From Thermatribacter velox (lineage in GTDB: Bacteria; Atribacterota; Atribacteria; Atribacterales; Thermatribacteraceae): DNA of 64,000 nt. A program made the translations under genes and the position numbers. Position 1 is the stretch's first letter, and each line of letters begins with the position of its first letter. Under the pieces are notes generated by a model. It did no database searches, had not been told where the DNA came from, and worked only from the letters and a program-made list of their open reading frames with translations. Location of the stretch: contig NZ_CP121689.1 in NCBI RefSeq assembly GCF_038396615.1, positions 1,314,001-1,378,000 on the forward strand, written 5' to 3'. Below, piece by piece: positions 20,629-29,197 of this stretch.

Positions 20629-21632
20629 GAAATTCTGAATTCATCCTTGAGGTAAAAAACCTAAAAAAATATTTTCCCATAAAGGCTGGAGTGTTTAGGA
20701 AAACAGTGGCTTTTGTCAAAGCAGTGGACGGGGTGAGCTTTCAAGTAAGACAGGGTGAGACTTTTGGCATTGTTGGGGAGTCAGGATGTGGAAAAAGCAC
20801 ATTGGGTATGACCCTGCTCAAGCTCCACACTCCAACTTCGGGAAAAGTCCTTTTTGAAAACCAGGATGTTTTCTCGCTGTCTGATTCTGAACTTCGCAAG
20901 CTGAGGCGTAATATTCAAATGATTTTCCAGGATCCCTTCAGCTCCTTAAACCCCCGCATGAGCGTGGGAGCCATTATCGAAGAAGGACTGTCAACACATC
21001 GTATAGGGAACGCGAAAGAAAGGAAAGCAATGGTTGAGGTTTTGGTTGAAAAGGTGGGCCTATCGAAAGACGTCCTCAAAAGATATCCCCACGAGTTTTC
21101 GGGGGGACAAAGACAGAGAATAGGCATTGCAAGAGCTCTGGCACTGAAACCGAAACTGGTCATCGCTGATGAAGCCGTTTCAGCGCTGGATGTATCCATT
21201 CGTTCCCAGATAATTAACCTGCTTAAGGACTTAAAAGATGAATTTTCTCTAACTTATATTTTTATTTCTCACGACCTGGCCGTAGTCAGGTACATATGCG
21301 ACCGCATTATGGTAATGTATCTGGGTAAGGCGGTTGAAATTGCTTCCAAAGAAGCGCTCTTTGAAAATCCTCTTCATCCCTATACAGTATCTCTTATTTC
21401 CGCGGTACCCGTTCCAAATCCCGACTACAAGGTGAGAAGGATCATTCTCAAAGGTGACGTTCCAAGCCCTATAAATCCCCCTGCGGGTTGTCGTTTTTAC
21501 ACCCGCTGCCCAGTCAGTCAGCCTTTGTGTGCTTCGCAGGAACCGGATCTACTTGAAGTCCAGCCAGGCCATTGGGTGGCCTGTCACTTTCCTGGTAGTC
21601 TGAAAATTGTTGAAAATCAAAAGGTTGACTGA
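20625..21632 (+). CDS. peptide ABC transporter ATPase, DppF/OppF type
   Basis: The 335-residue ATPase has the DppF/OppF N-terminus LKKYFPIKAG, Walker [10 protein letters not shown] near residue 50, Q-loop IFQDPFSSLNPRM, signature EFSGGQRQRIGIARA, and the H-loop ISHDLAVV. Walker B reads IADEAVSALD where the family normally has DEPVSALD, so proline is replaced by alanine just after the catalytic glutamate; the glutamate itself is kept. The C-terminal cysteine set CRFYTRCP...C...CHF is present. It starts with ATG overlapping the previous stop (ATGA). Confidence 0.94.
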   Translation: MRNSEFILEVKNLKKYFPIKAGVFRKTVAFVKAVDGVSFQVRQGETFGIVGESGCGKSTLGMTLLKLHTPTSGKVLFENQDVFSLSDSELRKLRRNIQMIFQDPFSSLNPRMSVGAIIEEGLSTHRIGNAKERKAMVEVLVEKVGLSKDVLKRYPHEFSGGQRQRIGIARALALKPKLVIADEAVSALDVSIRSQIINLLKDLKDEFSLTYIFISHDLAVVRYICDRIMVMYLGKAVEIASKEALFENPLHPYTVSLISAVPVPNPDYKVRRIILKGDVPSPINPPAGCRFYTRCPVSQPLCASQEPDLLEVQPGHWVACHFPGSLKIVENQKVD

Positions 21633-21684
21633 ACTAAATCAAATATGATATTTTTTTGCTACCTTGCAGAAAAATGCCAGGCTT

Positions 21685-21702
21685 GAGGAGGCGATAATTA
21701 TA
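21685..21702 (+). promoter_or_regulatory. infC ribosome site with non-AUG start
   Basis: GAGGAGG at 21685-21691 is the only strong Shine-Dalgarno sequence near the infC N-terminus. It is followed in frame by ATA (21694), ATT (21697) and ATA (21700), with no ATG, GTG or TTG. ATT is 5 bases away, the best spacing. The only normal in-frame start nearby is a TTG at 21664, which has no ribosome site. Confidence 0.75.
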
Positions 21703-22212
21703 GTAGAAATTAAGTATCGGGTAAACAACCAAATTCGTGCTAAAGAGGTACGACTTATCTCCGCAGAGGGGCATCAAATAGGTATAGTGCCCTTGAAAAA
21801 AGCATTGCTTTTAGCCGAGGAAGCTGGTTTAGACCTGGTTGAAGTCGCACCCAACGCCAACCCACCGGTGTGTCGTATCATGGACTATGGAAAGTTTAAG
21901 TATGAAAAAGAGAAAAAGGCTAAGTTGTCTCGCAAGAAGCAGAAAGGTTCGGAATTAAAAGAGCTTACTATGCGTCCCAAAATAGACGTTCATGATTACC
22001 AGGTAAAACTTAAAAACGCCATACGATTTCTCGAAGACGGGAATCGAGTTAAGTTTACAGTCCGTTTTCGAGGTCGAGAGATGGCCTTTAAAGAGAAAGG
22101 TGTCGAGCTTTTGCAAAGAATTATTAACGATTTAAAGGAAATCAGCAAACAGGAACATGATATAAAAGAGGAAGGAAGAAATCTTTCTGTAACTCTGGCA
22201 CCCAAAAAATGA
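21697..22212 (+). CDS. infC: translation initiation factor IF-3, probable AUU start
   Basis: IF3 binds the 30S subunit, prevents early joining of 50S and rejects wrong start codons. The 171-residue product has the N-terminal domain [25 protein letters not shown], the linker rich in lysine, and the C-terminal domain with [17 protein letters not shown] and [13 protein letters not shown]. It heads infC-rpmI-rplT, the usual order. I place the start at the ATT at 21697 because of the GAGGAGG site five bases upstream. An AUU start is the classic feature of E. coli infC, where IF3 represses its own translation. A TTG at 21664 would add 11 residues but lacks a ribosome site. Confidence 0.93.
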   Translation: MIVEIKYRVNNQIRAKEVRLISAEGHQIGIVPLKKALLLAEEAGLDLVEVAPNANPPVCRIMDYGKFKYEKEKKAKLSRKKQKGSELKELTMRPKIDVHDYQVKLKNAIRFLEDGNRVKFTVRFRGREMAFKEKGVELLQRIINDLKEISKQEHDIKEEGRNLSVTLAPKK

Positions 22213-22225
22213 GGAGGAAAAAAGG

Positions 22226-22423
22226 ATGCCTAAGATGAAAACCCATCGGGGAGCAGCCAAACGATTTAAAATAACTGCCCACGGAAAAGTGAAACGGTCT
22301 CAGGCTTACAAAAGCCATCTTCTTGCTAAAAAGAGTCGCAAAAGGAAACGCAGATTGAGAAAAGCAGTGGTACTCGCTGGGGCTGAGCAGAAAAGAATAA
22401 AAGCGGTTCTTCCTTATTGTTAA
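22226..22423 (+). CDS. rpmI: 50S ribosomal protein L35
   Basis: The 65-residue, strongly basic product begins [18 protein letters not shown], the hallmark of L35, and continues with the AHLL-type [17 protein letters not shown] core. The ribosome site GAGGAGG lies in the 13-base gap after infC. L35 is a small protein of the large subunit and is normally encoded between infC and rplT, as here. Confidence 0.97.
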   Translation: MPKMKTHRGAAKRFKITAHGKVKRSQAYKSHLLAKKSRKRKRRLRKAVVLAGAEQKRIKAVLPYC

Positions 22424-22443
22424 AGAGGTAGGTGAATTGGAAA

Positions 22444-22797
22444 ATGCCCAGAGTAAAAAACAGTGTTGTTTCTCGACACAGAAAAAAGAAAATCATGAAA
22501 ATGGCCAGCGGATATCGCGGGGCTCGTTCACGTTCTTACCGTCGTGCCAAGGAACAGGTTATTAAGTCTCTCGCTTATGCTTATCGTGATCGTAGGAACA
22601 AAAAGAGAGACTTCCGAAGGCTATGGATAGTGCGTATCAACGCTGCAGTTCGTCAGGAAGGGATGAGTTACAGTAAGTTTGTCGGAGCCCTTAAAAAAGC
22701 AGGTATCAATGTGGATCGCAAGAATTTGGCTAACCTTTGCATTGCGGATCCTTCTGCTTTCTCGAAACTCGTTGAAATAGCCAAAAGCAACCTTTAG
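22444..22797 (+). CDS. rplT: 50S ribosomal protein L20
   Basis: L20 binds 23S rRNA early in assembly of the large subunit and in several bacteria represses this operon. The 117-residue product starts at the ATG at 22444 with the invariant MPRVKNSV and contains the basic N-terminal tail and the [17 protein letters not shown] core. An in-frame GTG four codons upstream is unlikely because L20 begins with MPRVK in nearly all bacteria. The ribosome site is AGGTAGG at about 22426. A stem-loop follows 8 bases after the stop. Confidence 0.97.
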   Translation: MPRVKNSVVSRHRKKKIMKMASGYRGARSRSYRRAKEQVIKSLAYAYRDRRNKKRDFRRLWIVRINAAVRQEGMSYSKFVGALKKAGINVDRKNLANLCIADPSAFSKLVEIAKSNL

Positions 22798-22804
22798 TTA
22801 CCAT

Positions 22805-22856
22805 TCGAGTGGTCTGCAAAAGCTCACCAGGAGCCTGTTTTCTGCAGACCACTCGA
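22805..22856 (+). promoter_or_regulatory. 14-bp stem-loop between rplT and pheS
   Basis: Arms TCGAGTGGTCTGCA (22805-22818) and its exact complement (22843-22856) enclose a 24-base loop that can itself fold (GCTC...GAGC). Only a weak GTTTTG follows, so it may be an inefficient terminator, an attenuator for pheST, or an mRNA-stability element. It is too short for a T-box. Confidence 0.75.
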
Positions 22857-22883
22857 GTTTTGTCTGGGAGGCAAAAAGCGAGA

Positions 22884-23912
22884 ATGAAAATCCAGAATGT
22901 GGATTTTGACTCCTATTATTCTGAGTTCCTCAAGGAACTGGAAAACATTGAGGACTTATCTTCATTGAACCAGTTGAAGGGCAAGTTTATAGGTCGCAAG
23001 GGTAAAATTAATGAGTTGTTCAAAAACCTGAAAGACTTGGAGCCACAGGGAAGAAAGGTTATAGGTGGGAAGCTGAACGAACTCAAAGAAAAAATTTCCT
23101 TTTTGCTCGAGAAAAAGGCTCAAGAAATAAAAGCCAGAGCCCAGACCGAAAGGACTGTTGACCTGAGCCTTCCTGGCAAAAGGAGTTGGTGTGGTTCTTT
23201 TCATCCTCTGACTATCACTTTACGGCAAATTATAGAGATTTTCCAAACTCTGGGGTTCCGCGTTGAAGAAGGTCCTGAAATAGAGACTGAATATTTCAAC
23301 TTTGAAGCTTTGAATATACCTGCTGACCACCCAGCACGAGACGAACAGGATTCATTTTATCTCGAGGATAACTTTTTGCTGCGCACCCACACTTCCCCAG
23401 CACAGATAAGAGTGATGCAAAAATACCAGCCTCCCATCAAGGTCATAGTCCCTGGAAAGTGTTTTCGCAGAGACGCGTTTGATGCAACGCACAGCCCCAT
23501 GTTCCATCAAGTAGAAGGGTTGGTGGTTGCAGAGAAGATATCCATGGGAGACCTTAAGGGCACCATTCAGGTTTTTACGAAAAGGCTATTTGGAGAGGAA
23601 CGCGAGGTACGTTTTCGACCCAGCTATTTCCCCTTTACCGAGCCAAGTTGTGAAGTGGATATCAGTTGTGGCGTGTGTGGGGGGGAGGGTTGTCGCTCCT
23701 GTGGTTATAGCGGATGGCTGGAAATAATGGGAGCGGGATTAGTCCATCCTCAGGTCTTAAGAAATGGTGGGTATGATCCTGAACGCTTCCGGGGTTTTGC
23801 TTTTGGAATGGGTGTAGAAAGAATTGCCATGTTAAAATATGGTATTCCCGATATCAGATGGTTTTATAATAACGATGTACGTTTCCTTGACCAGTTCAAA
23901 ACCTTTCGATAG
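22884..23912 (+). CDS. pheS: phenylalanyl-tRNA synthetase alpha subunit
   Basis: PheS carries the class II catalytic core that activates phenylalanine. The 342-residue product has the N-terminal coiled-coil arm that contacts tRNA (about 1-85), motif 2 region KCFRRDAFDATHSPMFHQVEG, and motif 3 FAFGMGVERIAMLKYG near the end. The small cysteine cluster CGVCGGEGCRSC before GWLEIMGAG is found in many bacterial PheS. I chose the ATG at 22884 with GGGAGG upstream; the open frame extends to 22809 through the stem-loop but shows no homology there. pheT follows after 12 bases. Confidence 0.97.
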   Translation: MKIQNVDFDSYYSEFLKELENIEDLSSLNQLKGKFIGRKGKINELFKNLKDLEPQGRKVIGGKLNELKEKISFLLEKKAQEIKARAQTERTVDLSLPGKRSWCGSFHPLTITLRQIIEIFQTLGFRVEEGPEIETEYFNFEALNIPADHPARDEQDSFYLEDNFLLRTHTSPAQIRVMQKYQPPIKVIVPGKCFRRDAFDATHSPMFHQVEGLVVAEKISMGDLKGTIQVFTKRLFGEEREVRFRPSYFPFTEPSCEVDISCGVCGGEGCRSCGYSGWLEIMGAGLVHPQVLRNGGYDPERFRGFAFGMGVERIAMLKYGIPDIRWFYNNDVRFLDQFKTFR

Positions 23913-23924
23913 GAGAAAGGCAAT

Positions 23925-26306
23925 ATGAAGCTACCCATTGCAGTATTGAAAAGGTTCTTACTGGACGATGTTTCTTTTTCACCGGAAGAATTGGCTGACA
24001 AGCTTACCAATCAGGGGCTCACGGTGGAGAGAATTTCATATCCTAAGGAGCTATTTGAAGAACGCCTGTTTTCAGCAGTGCTTACTGAGATTCAAAAAGC
24101 AAACGGTATTGCGTATTGCACAGTCAAGTGTGGTTCTGAAATCTACCAAATCAAGGTGGAAGAGTGGGGGGTACCGCCCTTAGGTAGTAAAGTAATGATT
24201 AATTTAAGCGATGGGAATAGACCTTCCCCTGTACCCTGGAAAGACGGAAAAAATGATACGCTCTTTCCCTTTCTTATAGTTATCGACTCCGAAATTCCCG
24301 AGGGAGAACCTCTGTTTGAAATTCTGATTGGAAATGACCCCATCCTGGATTTGGAAATAACCTCTAACCGAGGTGATTGTCTTTCCGTAGCGGGGCTTGC
24401 TCGCGAAATCGGGGCGGGCTTTGGATTGGAGCCTATCCTTCCGGAAGTGACCTTGAGCGAAGAAGACTGGGAAGAAGAATTTACCATAGAAAATCAGGAC
24501 GAAGAGCTTTGCCCGTTTTATTCTGGAAAACTGGTCAGGGATGTTGAAATAAAACCCTCTCCCTGGTGGCTCATAAAAGAACTCTGTCTATTTGGACTCA
24601 GACCCATAAACAACGTGGTGGACATTACTAATCTGGTTATGATGGAGACCGGACAGCCTCTTCATGCTTTCGATGCCGCGCAAATTCGCGGTAAGAAGGT
24701 AATCATCCGCCGAGCCTTCTCTGGTGAAAAAATATGGACCCTCGATGGAGTAGAGCGCACTCTCAATCCTTCCCATCTGGTGATTGCAGATGCTACTTCG
24801 GCCATAGCGATTGCGGGTGTAATAGGAGGTTTGGATTCTGAAGTTACTTATCACACTTCTTCCATCTTTTTGGAGGCAGCAATTTTTGCCCCTCATTCGG
24901 TGAGAAAAACCTCGCGGCAGCTTGGTCTACGAACTGAGGCTTCTTCGAGGTTTGAACGGAAAGTGGATCCCGGAATGGTACTATTTGCTTCCCAGAGAGC
25001 CTTGCACTTGATGCAAAGGCTGGCTGGTGGTCGCATTAACAGGCAGTGGTTGCTGGCTGGAAGCCTACCTCGAGAAAAAAGAGTCATTACCTGCAAAAAA
25101 AGGGGGATTGAAGAAATCCTGGGTTTTGAAACTTCACAACAGGAAGTCGTTTCCATTTTGGAGCGACTTGGTTTTGAAATAAGTTTTGAAAGGCAAGATT
25201 CCTTTCAAGTCACAGTTCCCTCTTGGCGGCACGATATTACCCAGGAGGTAGACCTTGCAGAAGAGATAGGAAGAATCACCGGTTACCACAAAATTCCTGC
25301 CACGATACCCAGTTTTCCTTTCGATCCGGGGAATCCGTATCCTCACAAGAAATACGAAGAAAAAATCAGGAGTTTTTTAGTCAATCGAGGCTTGAAAGAG
25401 ATTATTTCTCTCTCCCTAATTAATCAGCAGACGGCAGAAGCTATTGGTTTTAGGGAGAGATTGGTAACCATAAATAACCCCATCACCAAAGAACACTCTG
25501 TGTTACGCCCTGCTCTTCTGTGTTCTGCAATAGAGGTCATAAAAAACAACGTAACTGTAGGGAATTCCGATTGGGGTCTCTTTGAAATAGGTAAAACCTT
25601 CTCGCGTCTGGACAAGGGAGCAGATCAGCCATTTTCTGAAACTAACGCAATTTTTGTGGCGCTTTGTGGTAACTCAAGGCCATTGTTATGGAGCAAAGAA
25701 GGAGAACAAGACTTTTTCGCTCTGAAAGGCTTAATCGAAGAAGTGTTGGAAATCAGTGGTGTTGGCAACGAAGACTTCGAACTTGTGCCTCGATTTTATC
25801 CTTTTCTCGAAGAGCCTTTTTCCTGCGCGCTGAAAGTTAAAGGGCGAAATCTGGGCTGGGTAGGCAAGCTTAGTGGAGAACTGGTAAAGAAGTTTGATTT
25901 CTGGGGAAAGGTTTTTGTTTGCGAACTTTCTCTCCAGGAATTGTTTGAATTGGTTCCATCTGAAAACGAGTTTAAGTTGCGAGAAATACCAGCTTTTCCA
26001 GCAGCGTACCGGGACATCTCTCTGGTAACTGATATCGATATATCGTGGCAGCAAATTCAGAGAATAATTAGAACAAAAGTGGTTTCAGAAGCTATCCCGG
26101 TTGAAAAAATAGAAATTTTTGATCTGTTTCAGGGCAAACCCCTTCCGCCTGGCAAAAAGGGAATTTCTGTCCGCATTGTTTTTCGTTCTTCCCAAAAGAC
26201 GCTTGATGAAACAGAAGTTGAAGAATGGATTTCAGGCATCAAAAGCGAACTGAAGCAAGTAAAGGGGGTACATCTAAGGGAGGAATTCGTGACGTTTGAT
26301 CACTGA
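23925..26306 (+). CDS. pheT: phenylalanyl-tRNA synthetase beta subunit
   Basis: PheT is the large partner of PheS in the (alpha-beta)2 enzyme. The 793-residue product is of usual length. In order it shows the B1 start, an OB-fold EMAP-like tRNA-binding domain (about 40-150), B3/B4 editing domain that clears Tyr-tRNAPhe (including RPINNVVDITNLVMMETGQPLHAFDA), the B5 DNA-binding-like domain, the catalytic-like core, and a C-terminal ferredoxin-fold anticodon-binding domain beginning near FPAAYRDISLV. It overlaps the next gene by 11 bases. Confidence 0.97.
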   Translation: MKLPIAVLKRFLLDDVSFSPEELADKLTNQGLTVERISYPKELFEERLFSAVLTEIQKANGIAYCTVKCGSEIYQIKVEEWGVPPLGSKVMINLSDGNRPSPVPWKDGKNDTLFPFLIVIDSEIPEGEPLFEILIGNDPILDLEITSNRGDCLSVAGLAREIGAGFGLEPILPEVTLSEEDWEEEFTIENQDEELCPFYSGKLVRDVEIKPSPWWLIKELCLFGLRPINNVVDITNLVMMETGQPLHAFDAAQIRGKKVIIRRAFSGEKIWTLDGVERTLNPSHLVIADATSAIAIAGVIGGLDSEVTYHTSSIFLEAAIFAPHSVRKTSRQLGLRTEASSRFERKVDPGMVLFASQRALHLMQRLAGGRINRQWLLAGSLPREKRVITCKKRGIEEILGFETSQQEVVSILERLGFEISFERQDSFQVTVPSWRHDITQEVDLAEEIGRITGYHKIPATIPSFPFDPGNPYPHKKYEEKIRSFLVNRGLKEIISLSLINQQTAEAIGFRERLVTINNPITKEHSVLRPALLCSAIEVIKNNVTVGNSDWGLFEIGKTFSRLDKGADQPFSETNAIFVALCGNSRPLLWSKEGEQDFFALKGLIEEVLEISGVGNEDFELVPRFYPFLEEPFSCALKVKGRNLGWVGKLSGELVKKFDFWGKVFVCELSLQELFELVPSENEFKLREIPAFPAAYRDISLVTDIDISWQQIQRIIRTKVVSEAIPVEKIEIFDLFQGKPLPPGKKGISVRIVFRSSQKTLDETEVEEWISGIKSELKQVKGVHLREEFVTFDH

Positions 26307-26859
26307 TTGGTACACCCTGATTGGATTCGTTATAATTTTGCTGAACATTGTTGTGAGTTCGGTACGGGGGTTCAGTCGGGAGTTTTTGAGTCTATGCGGA
26401 GTGGTTGTCGGAGTTATTCTGGGGTTAAGATGGGGAGCACAGGTAGCTGGTTTTTTACTGCCCGTAAGTAATGGTTTGTTGTTGTTAATAGCTGGTTTTT
26501 TACTCTTTTTTCTGCCCAGCGTTTTTGTACTCTCCTGGATCGGCATTCGCTTTCGCACCCTTTTCAAGACTCTGGGTGTTACCTGGGTTGATTCTCTACT
26601 GGGAATACCGGTTGGAATAGTCAAGGGTGTCCTCTGGGTTATAGTTATAACGGTGCTAATAGCGAACTTTCAGTTTTTGGATTTCCTGGACAGGGGAGTG
26701 AAACACTCTTTCCTGTACAAGGAAATAACTAAGCCTTCGCTAATCTATTTGTATTCCTGGACCGCCCAGATACCGAACACCGAGCTTTTACAGGATATAT
26801 TTCAAAAAGGTCTGGAAGAAGATGAAAGCACTTTCTCAAGAGATCTTGAAGAGTTTTGA
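26296..26859 (+). CDS. CvpA family membrane protein
   Basis: The 187-residue product has four hydrophobic segments in the first 125 residues and the family-typical opening with VRGFSREFLSLCGVVVGVILG, followed by VDSLLGIPVGIVKGVLWV. CvpA-type proteins are linked to colicin V production in E. coli and to envelope stress tolerance; their molecular activity is not settled. The start is a TTG at 26296 inside the end of pheT, with GGGAGGAA at 26278 as ribosome site. Location just before mutS2 is common in Firmicutes and other groups. Confidence 0.88.
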   Translation: MITDWYTLIGFVIILLNIVVSSVRGFSREFLSLCGVVVGVILGLRWGAQVAGFLLPVSNGLLLLIAGFLLFFLPSVFVLSWIGIRFRTLFKTLGVTWVDSLLGIPVGIVKGVLWVIVITVLIANFQFLDFLDRGVKHSFLYKEITKPSLIYLYSWTAQIPNTELLQDIFQKGLEEDESTFSRDLEEF

Positions 26860-29188
26860 TTTTCATAAAATCGTTGAAAGGCTTTCTAAAAGCTGCAGTT
26901 GTGGCTTGACCCGGGAATGGGTCATGCAGATAAAACCTCTCGCTTCGAGTGAAGAAATTGCCCAGAGCTTATGGGAAGTTAAAGAGTATATGGAGATGCT
27001 AACTTTTGACACTCGCTTGGACTTCGACCAGCTTGAGGACCTGCGGGAAACCCTGAACAAGCTTTCAAAAGAAAGAAGTATTTTATACCCTGAAGAGTTA
27101 ATCAAAATACTCCGTCTCTCCAGTATAGCGTCTAATCTAAAAAACACCGTTCGTTCTTTGTCTCTTGATGAGAAATATCCTTCTCTAAAAAAATATTTCC
27201 AGAAAATTGATGACCTGAGTGAGGTCAAAAGAGAACTTGAGAAGACAGTATCTCCTGAGGGCAAGGTTCTGGATACAGCCAGTGCCAATCTACTTAAGAT
27301 TAGAACCAGGATCCAGCACCTTCAGGCAGAAATAGAGCAAGTAATGAGAAATTTGGTTCGACATTACTACGAAAAAAAACTATTGCAGGAGGCAATACAT
27401 ACTGTCCGCAGGGGAAGATATGTTATACCTGTTAAAGCAAGCCAGGCTTCTAAGATTCAGGGAATTGTCATAGATTCCTCTTCGAGCGGTTCAACCGTCT
27501 TTATCGAACCCCAACCCATTTTGCAGCTAAATAATCAGATTGAAATCCTTCGTTCTCAGGAACAGGAAGAAATACTGCGCATACTTAGCCGGGTTTCCGA
27601 CCTGCTGCGCACTCAGCTCGAAGCTCTTCAACGTAGCTTTTACAACCTGGTTCAGCTCGATTTCATTAAGGCCAAAGCAACGCTTGCTTGCACCTGGAAA
27701 GGCTGTGTTCCGTCATTGAGTAAAAACCAGTTGTACATCAAAGAGGGTAGACATCCTCTTTTGGGGGAAAAAGCTGTACCTTTTGACCTTGATATAAACT
27801 CGTCACAACCGGTCATGGTGGTTAGCGGACCTAACGCGGGGGGGAAAACTGTTCTCATCAAAGCTCTGGCCATGAACGTGTACCTTACGCATTGTGGTAT
27901 TCCACCAGCTCTTGGGGAAGGTTCAGTTATTCCCTTGCTCGAAGAAATATATGTGGATATAGGAGATCATCAGAACTTGGAAAACAATCTGAGCACTTTC
28001 ACGTCCAGAATGTCTAAATTAAAGGAAGCTATATCTCAACTCAAACCCGATTCCCTTTTTCTTATCGACGAGATTGGAAGTGGCACCGACCCCGAAGAAG
28101 GTTCTGCACTGGGCGTTGCCCTTTTAGAGTTCCTGGCTGAAAAGGGTGTTCTCTGTGTTGCTACCACGCACTTGCCTAAAATTAAATTTGCCTTCGACAA
28201 AAACCAAAAAATCAAGTCTGCTTCTTTAGAATTTGATCCAGTTACTCTTAGGCCGACCTTCAAGCTTAAGACAGGAAAGGTTGGTAGTAGCTTTGGTATT
28301 AAGGTAGCTGAACTTATAGGCATGCCTGAGGAAATTATAAAAAGAGCATTGCAGAAAATAGACCAGGATTACTTGGTGGTCAACAACCTTCTGCTTTCGC
28401 TTGAACAAAAAGAGAAAGAAATGGAAGAGATTCTATCCAGGCTTCGAGAAAAAGAGGAAAGGCTTAGCAGCAAGGAACGAGAGCTGCACTTGCTTCAAGA
28501 AGAACTCGAAAAGAAGAGAAAAGAAGTGGTAGCGGAGTTCGCTGCCACAATGCAGGCATATCTTCGTAAAACTCAACAGGAAATAGCCAACAAGGTGGGT
28601 AAATTGCGAAAGGAAAACGCCTTGAATGAGACCGTTTATCAGGAACTTAAAGAAGTAATCGCTCAGAGCAAAAAACATCTTCAAGCTTTGCAGGTTGAGG
28701 CTGAGGAGAAAAAGAAAGCTTATGTTCCCGAAAGAGAGGAACACGTTTATCTCCCCGACTTTCAAAAGTGGGGTAGAGTAATTTCTGTAAATACGAGGAA
28801 AAAAAGAGCTATTGTGGAAATCAAGGGCCAAAAAGTAAAAGTTCCCTTGGACAAAATAGTTAAAGGTGAACTGAAGAGTGTGGAACAAGAAGAAGCTTTT
28901 CAAAACTCTTCCCCAGTAAGGGTGTCTGTCCCCTCAAAAAAGACTATTACCAACGAACTGGAAATACGCAAACTTACCCAGCAGGAAGCACTCATGGAGC
29001 TTGAAAAATACCTGGATCGAGCCCTCGTTGCTGGTTTTAAAACAGTGTACATAATCCACGGTAAAGGAGAAGGAGTTTTGCGTAAAATTACTCATGAATA
29101 CTTGAAGCAGCAGCCCTTTGTAGAAAGTTTCCGTACTGGAACTCCTCAAGAGGGTGGTTTAGGAGTAACCGTGGTAAAGCTCAAGTAG
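26822..29188 (+). CDS. mutS2: endonuclease MutS2
   Basis: MutS2 is a MutS paralogue without the mismatch-binding domain; it acts on branched DNA and, in Bacillus, on collided ribosomes. The 788-residue product has the clamp and lever regions, ATPase Walker A SGPNAGGKT near residue 337, Walker B SLFLIDEIGSGTDPEEG, a long coiled coil (about 515-640) and the C-terminal Smr nuclease domain with the HGKGEGVLR motif near residue 746. The Smr domain and motif are intact. The ATG overlaps cvpA by 38 bases. It ends 9 bases from the end of the convergent penicillin-binding protein gene. Confidence 0.95.
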   Translation: MKALSQEILKSFDFHKIVERLSKSCSCGLTREWVMQIKPLASSEEIAQSLWEVKEYMEMLTFDTRLDFDQLEDLRETLNKLSKERSILYPEELIKILRLSSIASNLKNTVRSLSLDEKYPSLKKYFQKIDDLSEVKRELEKTVSPEGKVLDTASANLLKIRTRIQHLQAEIEQVMRNLVRHYYEKKLLQEAIHTVRRGRYVIPVKASQASKIQGIVIDSSSSGSTVFIEPQPILQLNNQIEILRSQEQEEILRILSRVSDLLRTQLEALQRSFYNLVQLDFIKAKATLACTWKGCVPSLSKNQLYIKEGRHPLLGEKAVPFDLDINSSQPVMVVSGPNAGGKTVLIKALAMNVYLTHCGIPPALGEGSVIPLLEEIYVDIGDHQNLENNLSTFTSRMSKLKEAISQLKPDSLFLIDEIGSGTDPEEGSALGVALLEFLAEKGVLCVATTHLPKIKFAFDKNQKIKSASLEFDPVTLRPTFKLKTGKVGSSFGIKVAELIGMPEEIIKRALQKIDQDYLVVNNLLLSLEQKEKEMEEILSRLREKEERLSSKERELHLLQEELEKKRKEVVAEFAATMQAYLRKTQQEIANKVGKLRKENALNETVYQELKEVIAQSKKHLQALQVEAEEKKKAYVPEREEHVYLPDFQKWGRVISVNTRKKRAIVEIKGQKVKVPLDKIVKGELKSVEQEEAFQNSSPVRVSVPSKKTITNELEIRKLTQQEALMELEKYLDRALVAGFKTVYIIHGKGEGVLRKITHEYLKQQPFVESFRTGTPQEGGLGVTVVKLK

Positions 29189-29197
29189 AGTGTTTAA

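Noticed and set aside
22809-22883. Upstream extension of the pheS frame
   Set aside because: It runs through the stem-loop at 22805-22856 and has no PheS similarity. The ATG at 22884 has a ribosome site.
22798-22883. T-box leader for pheST
   Set aside because: The region is about 85 bases, too short for a T-box, and the conserved T-box bulge sequence is not visible.
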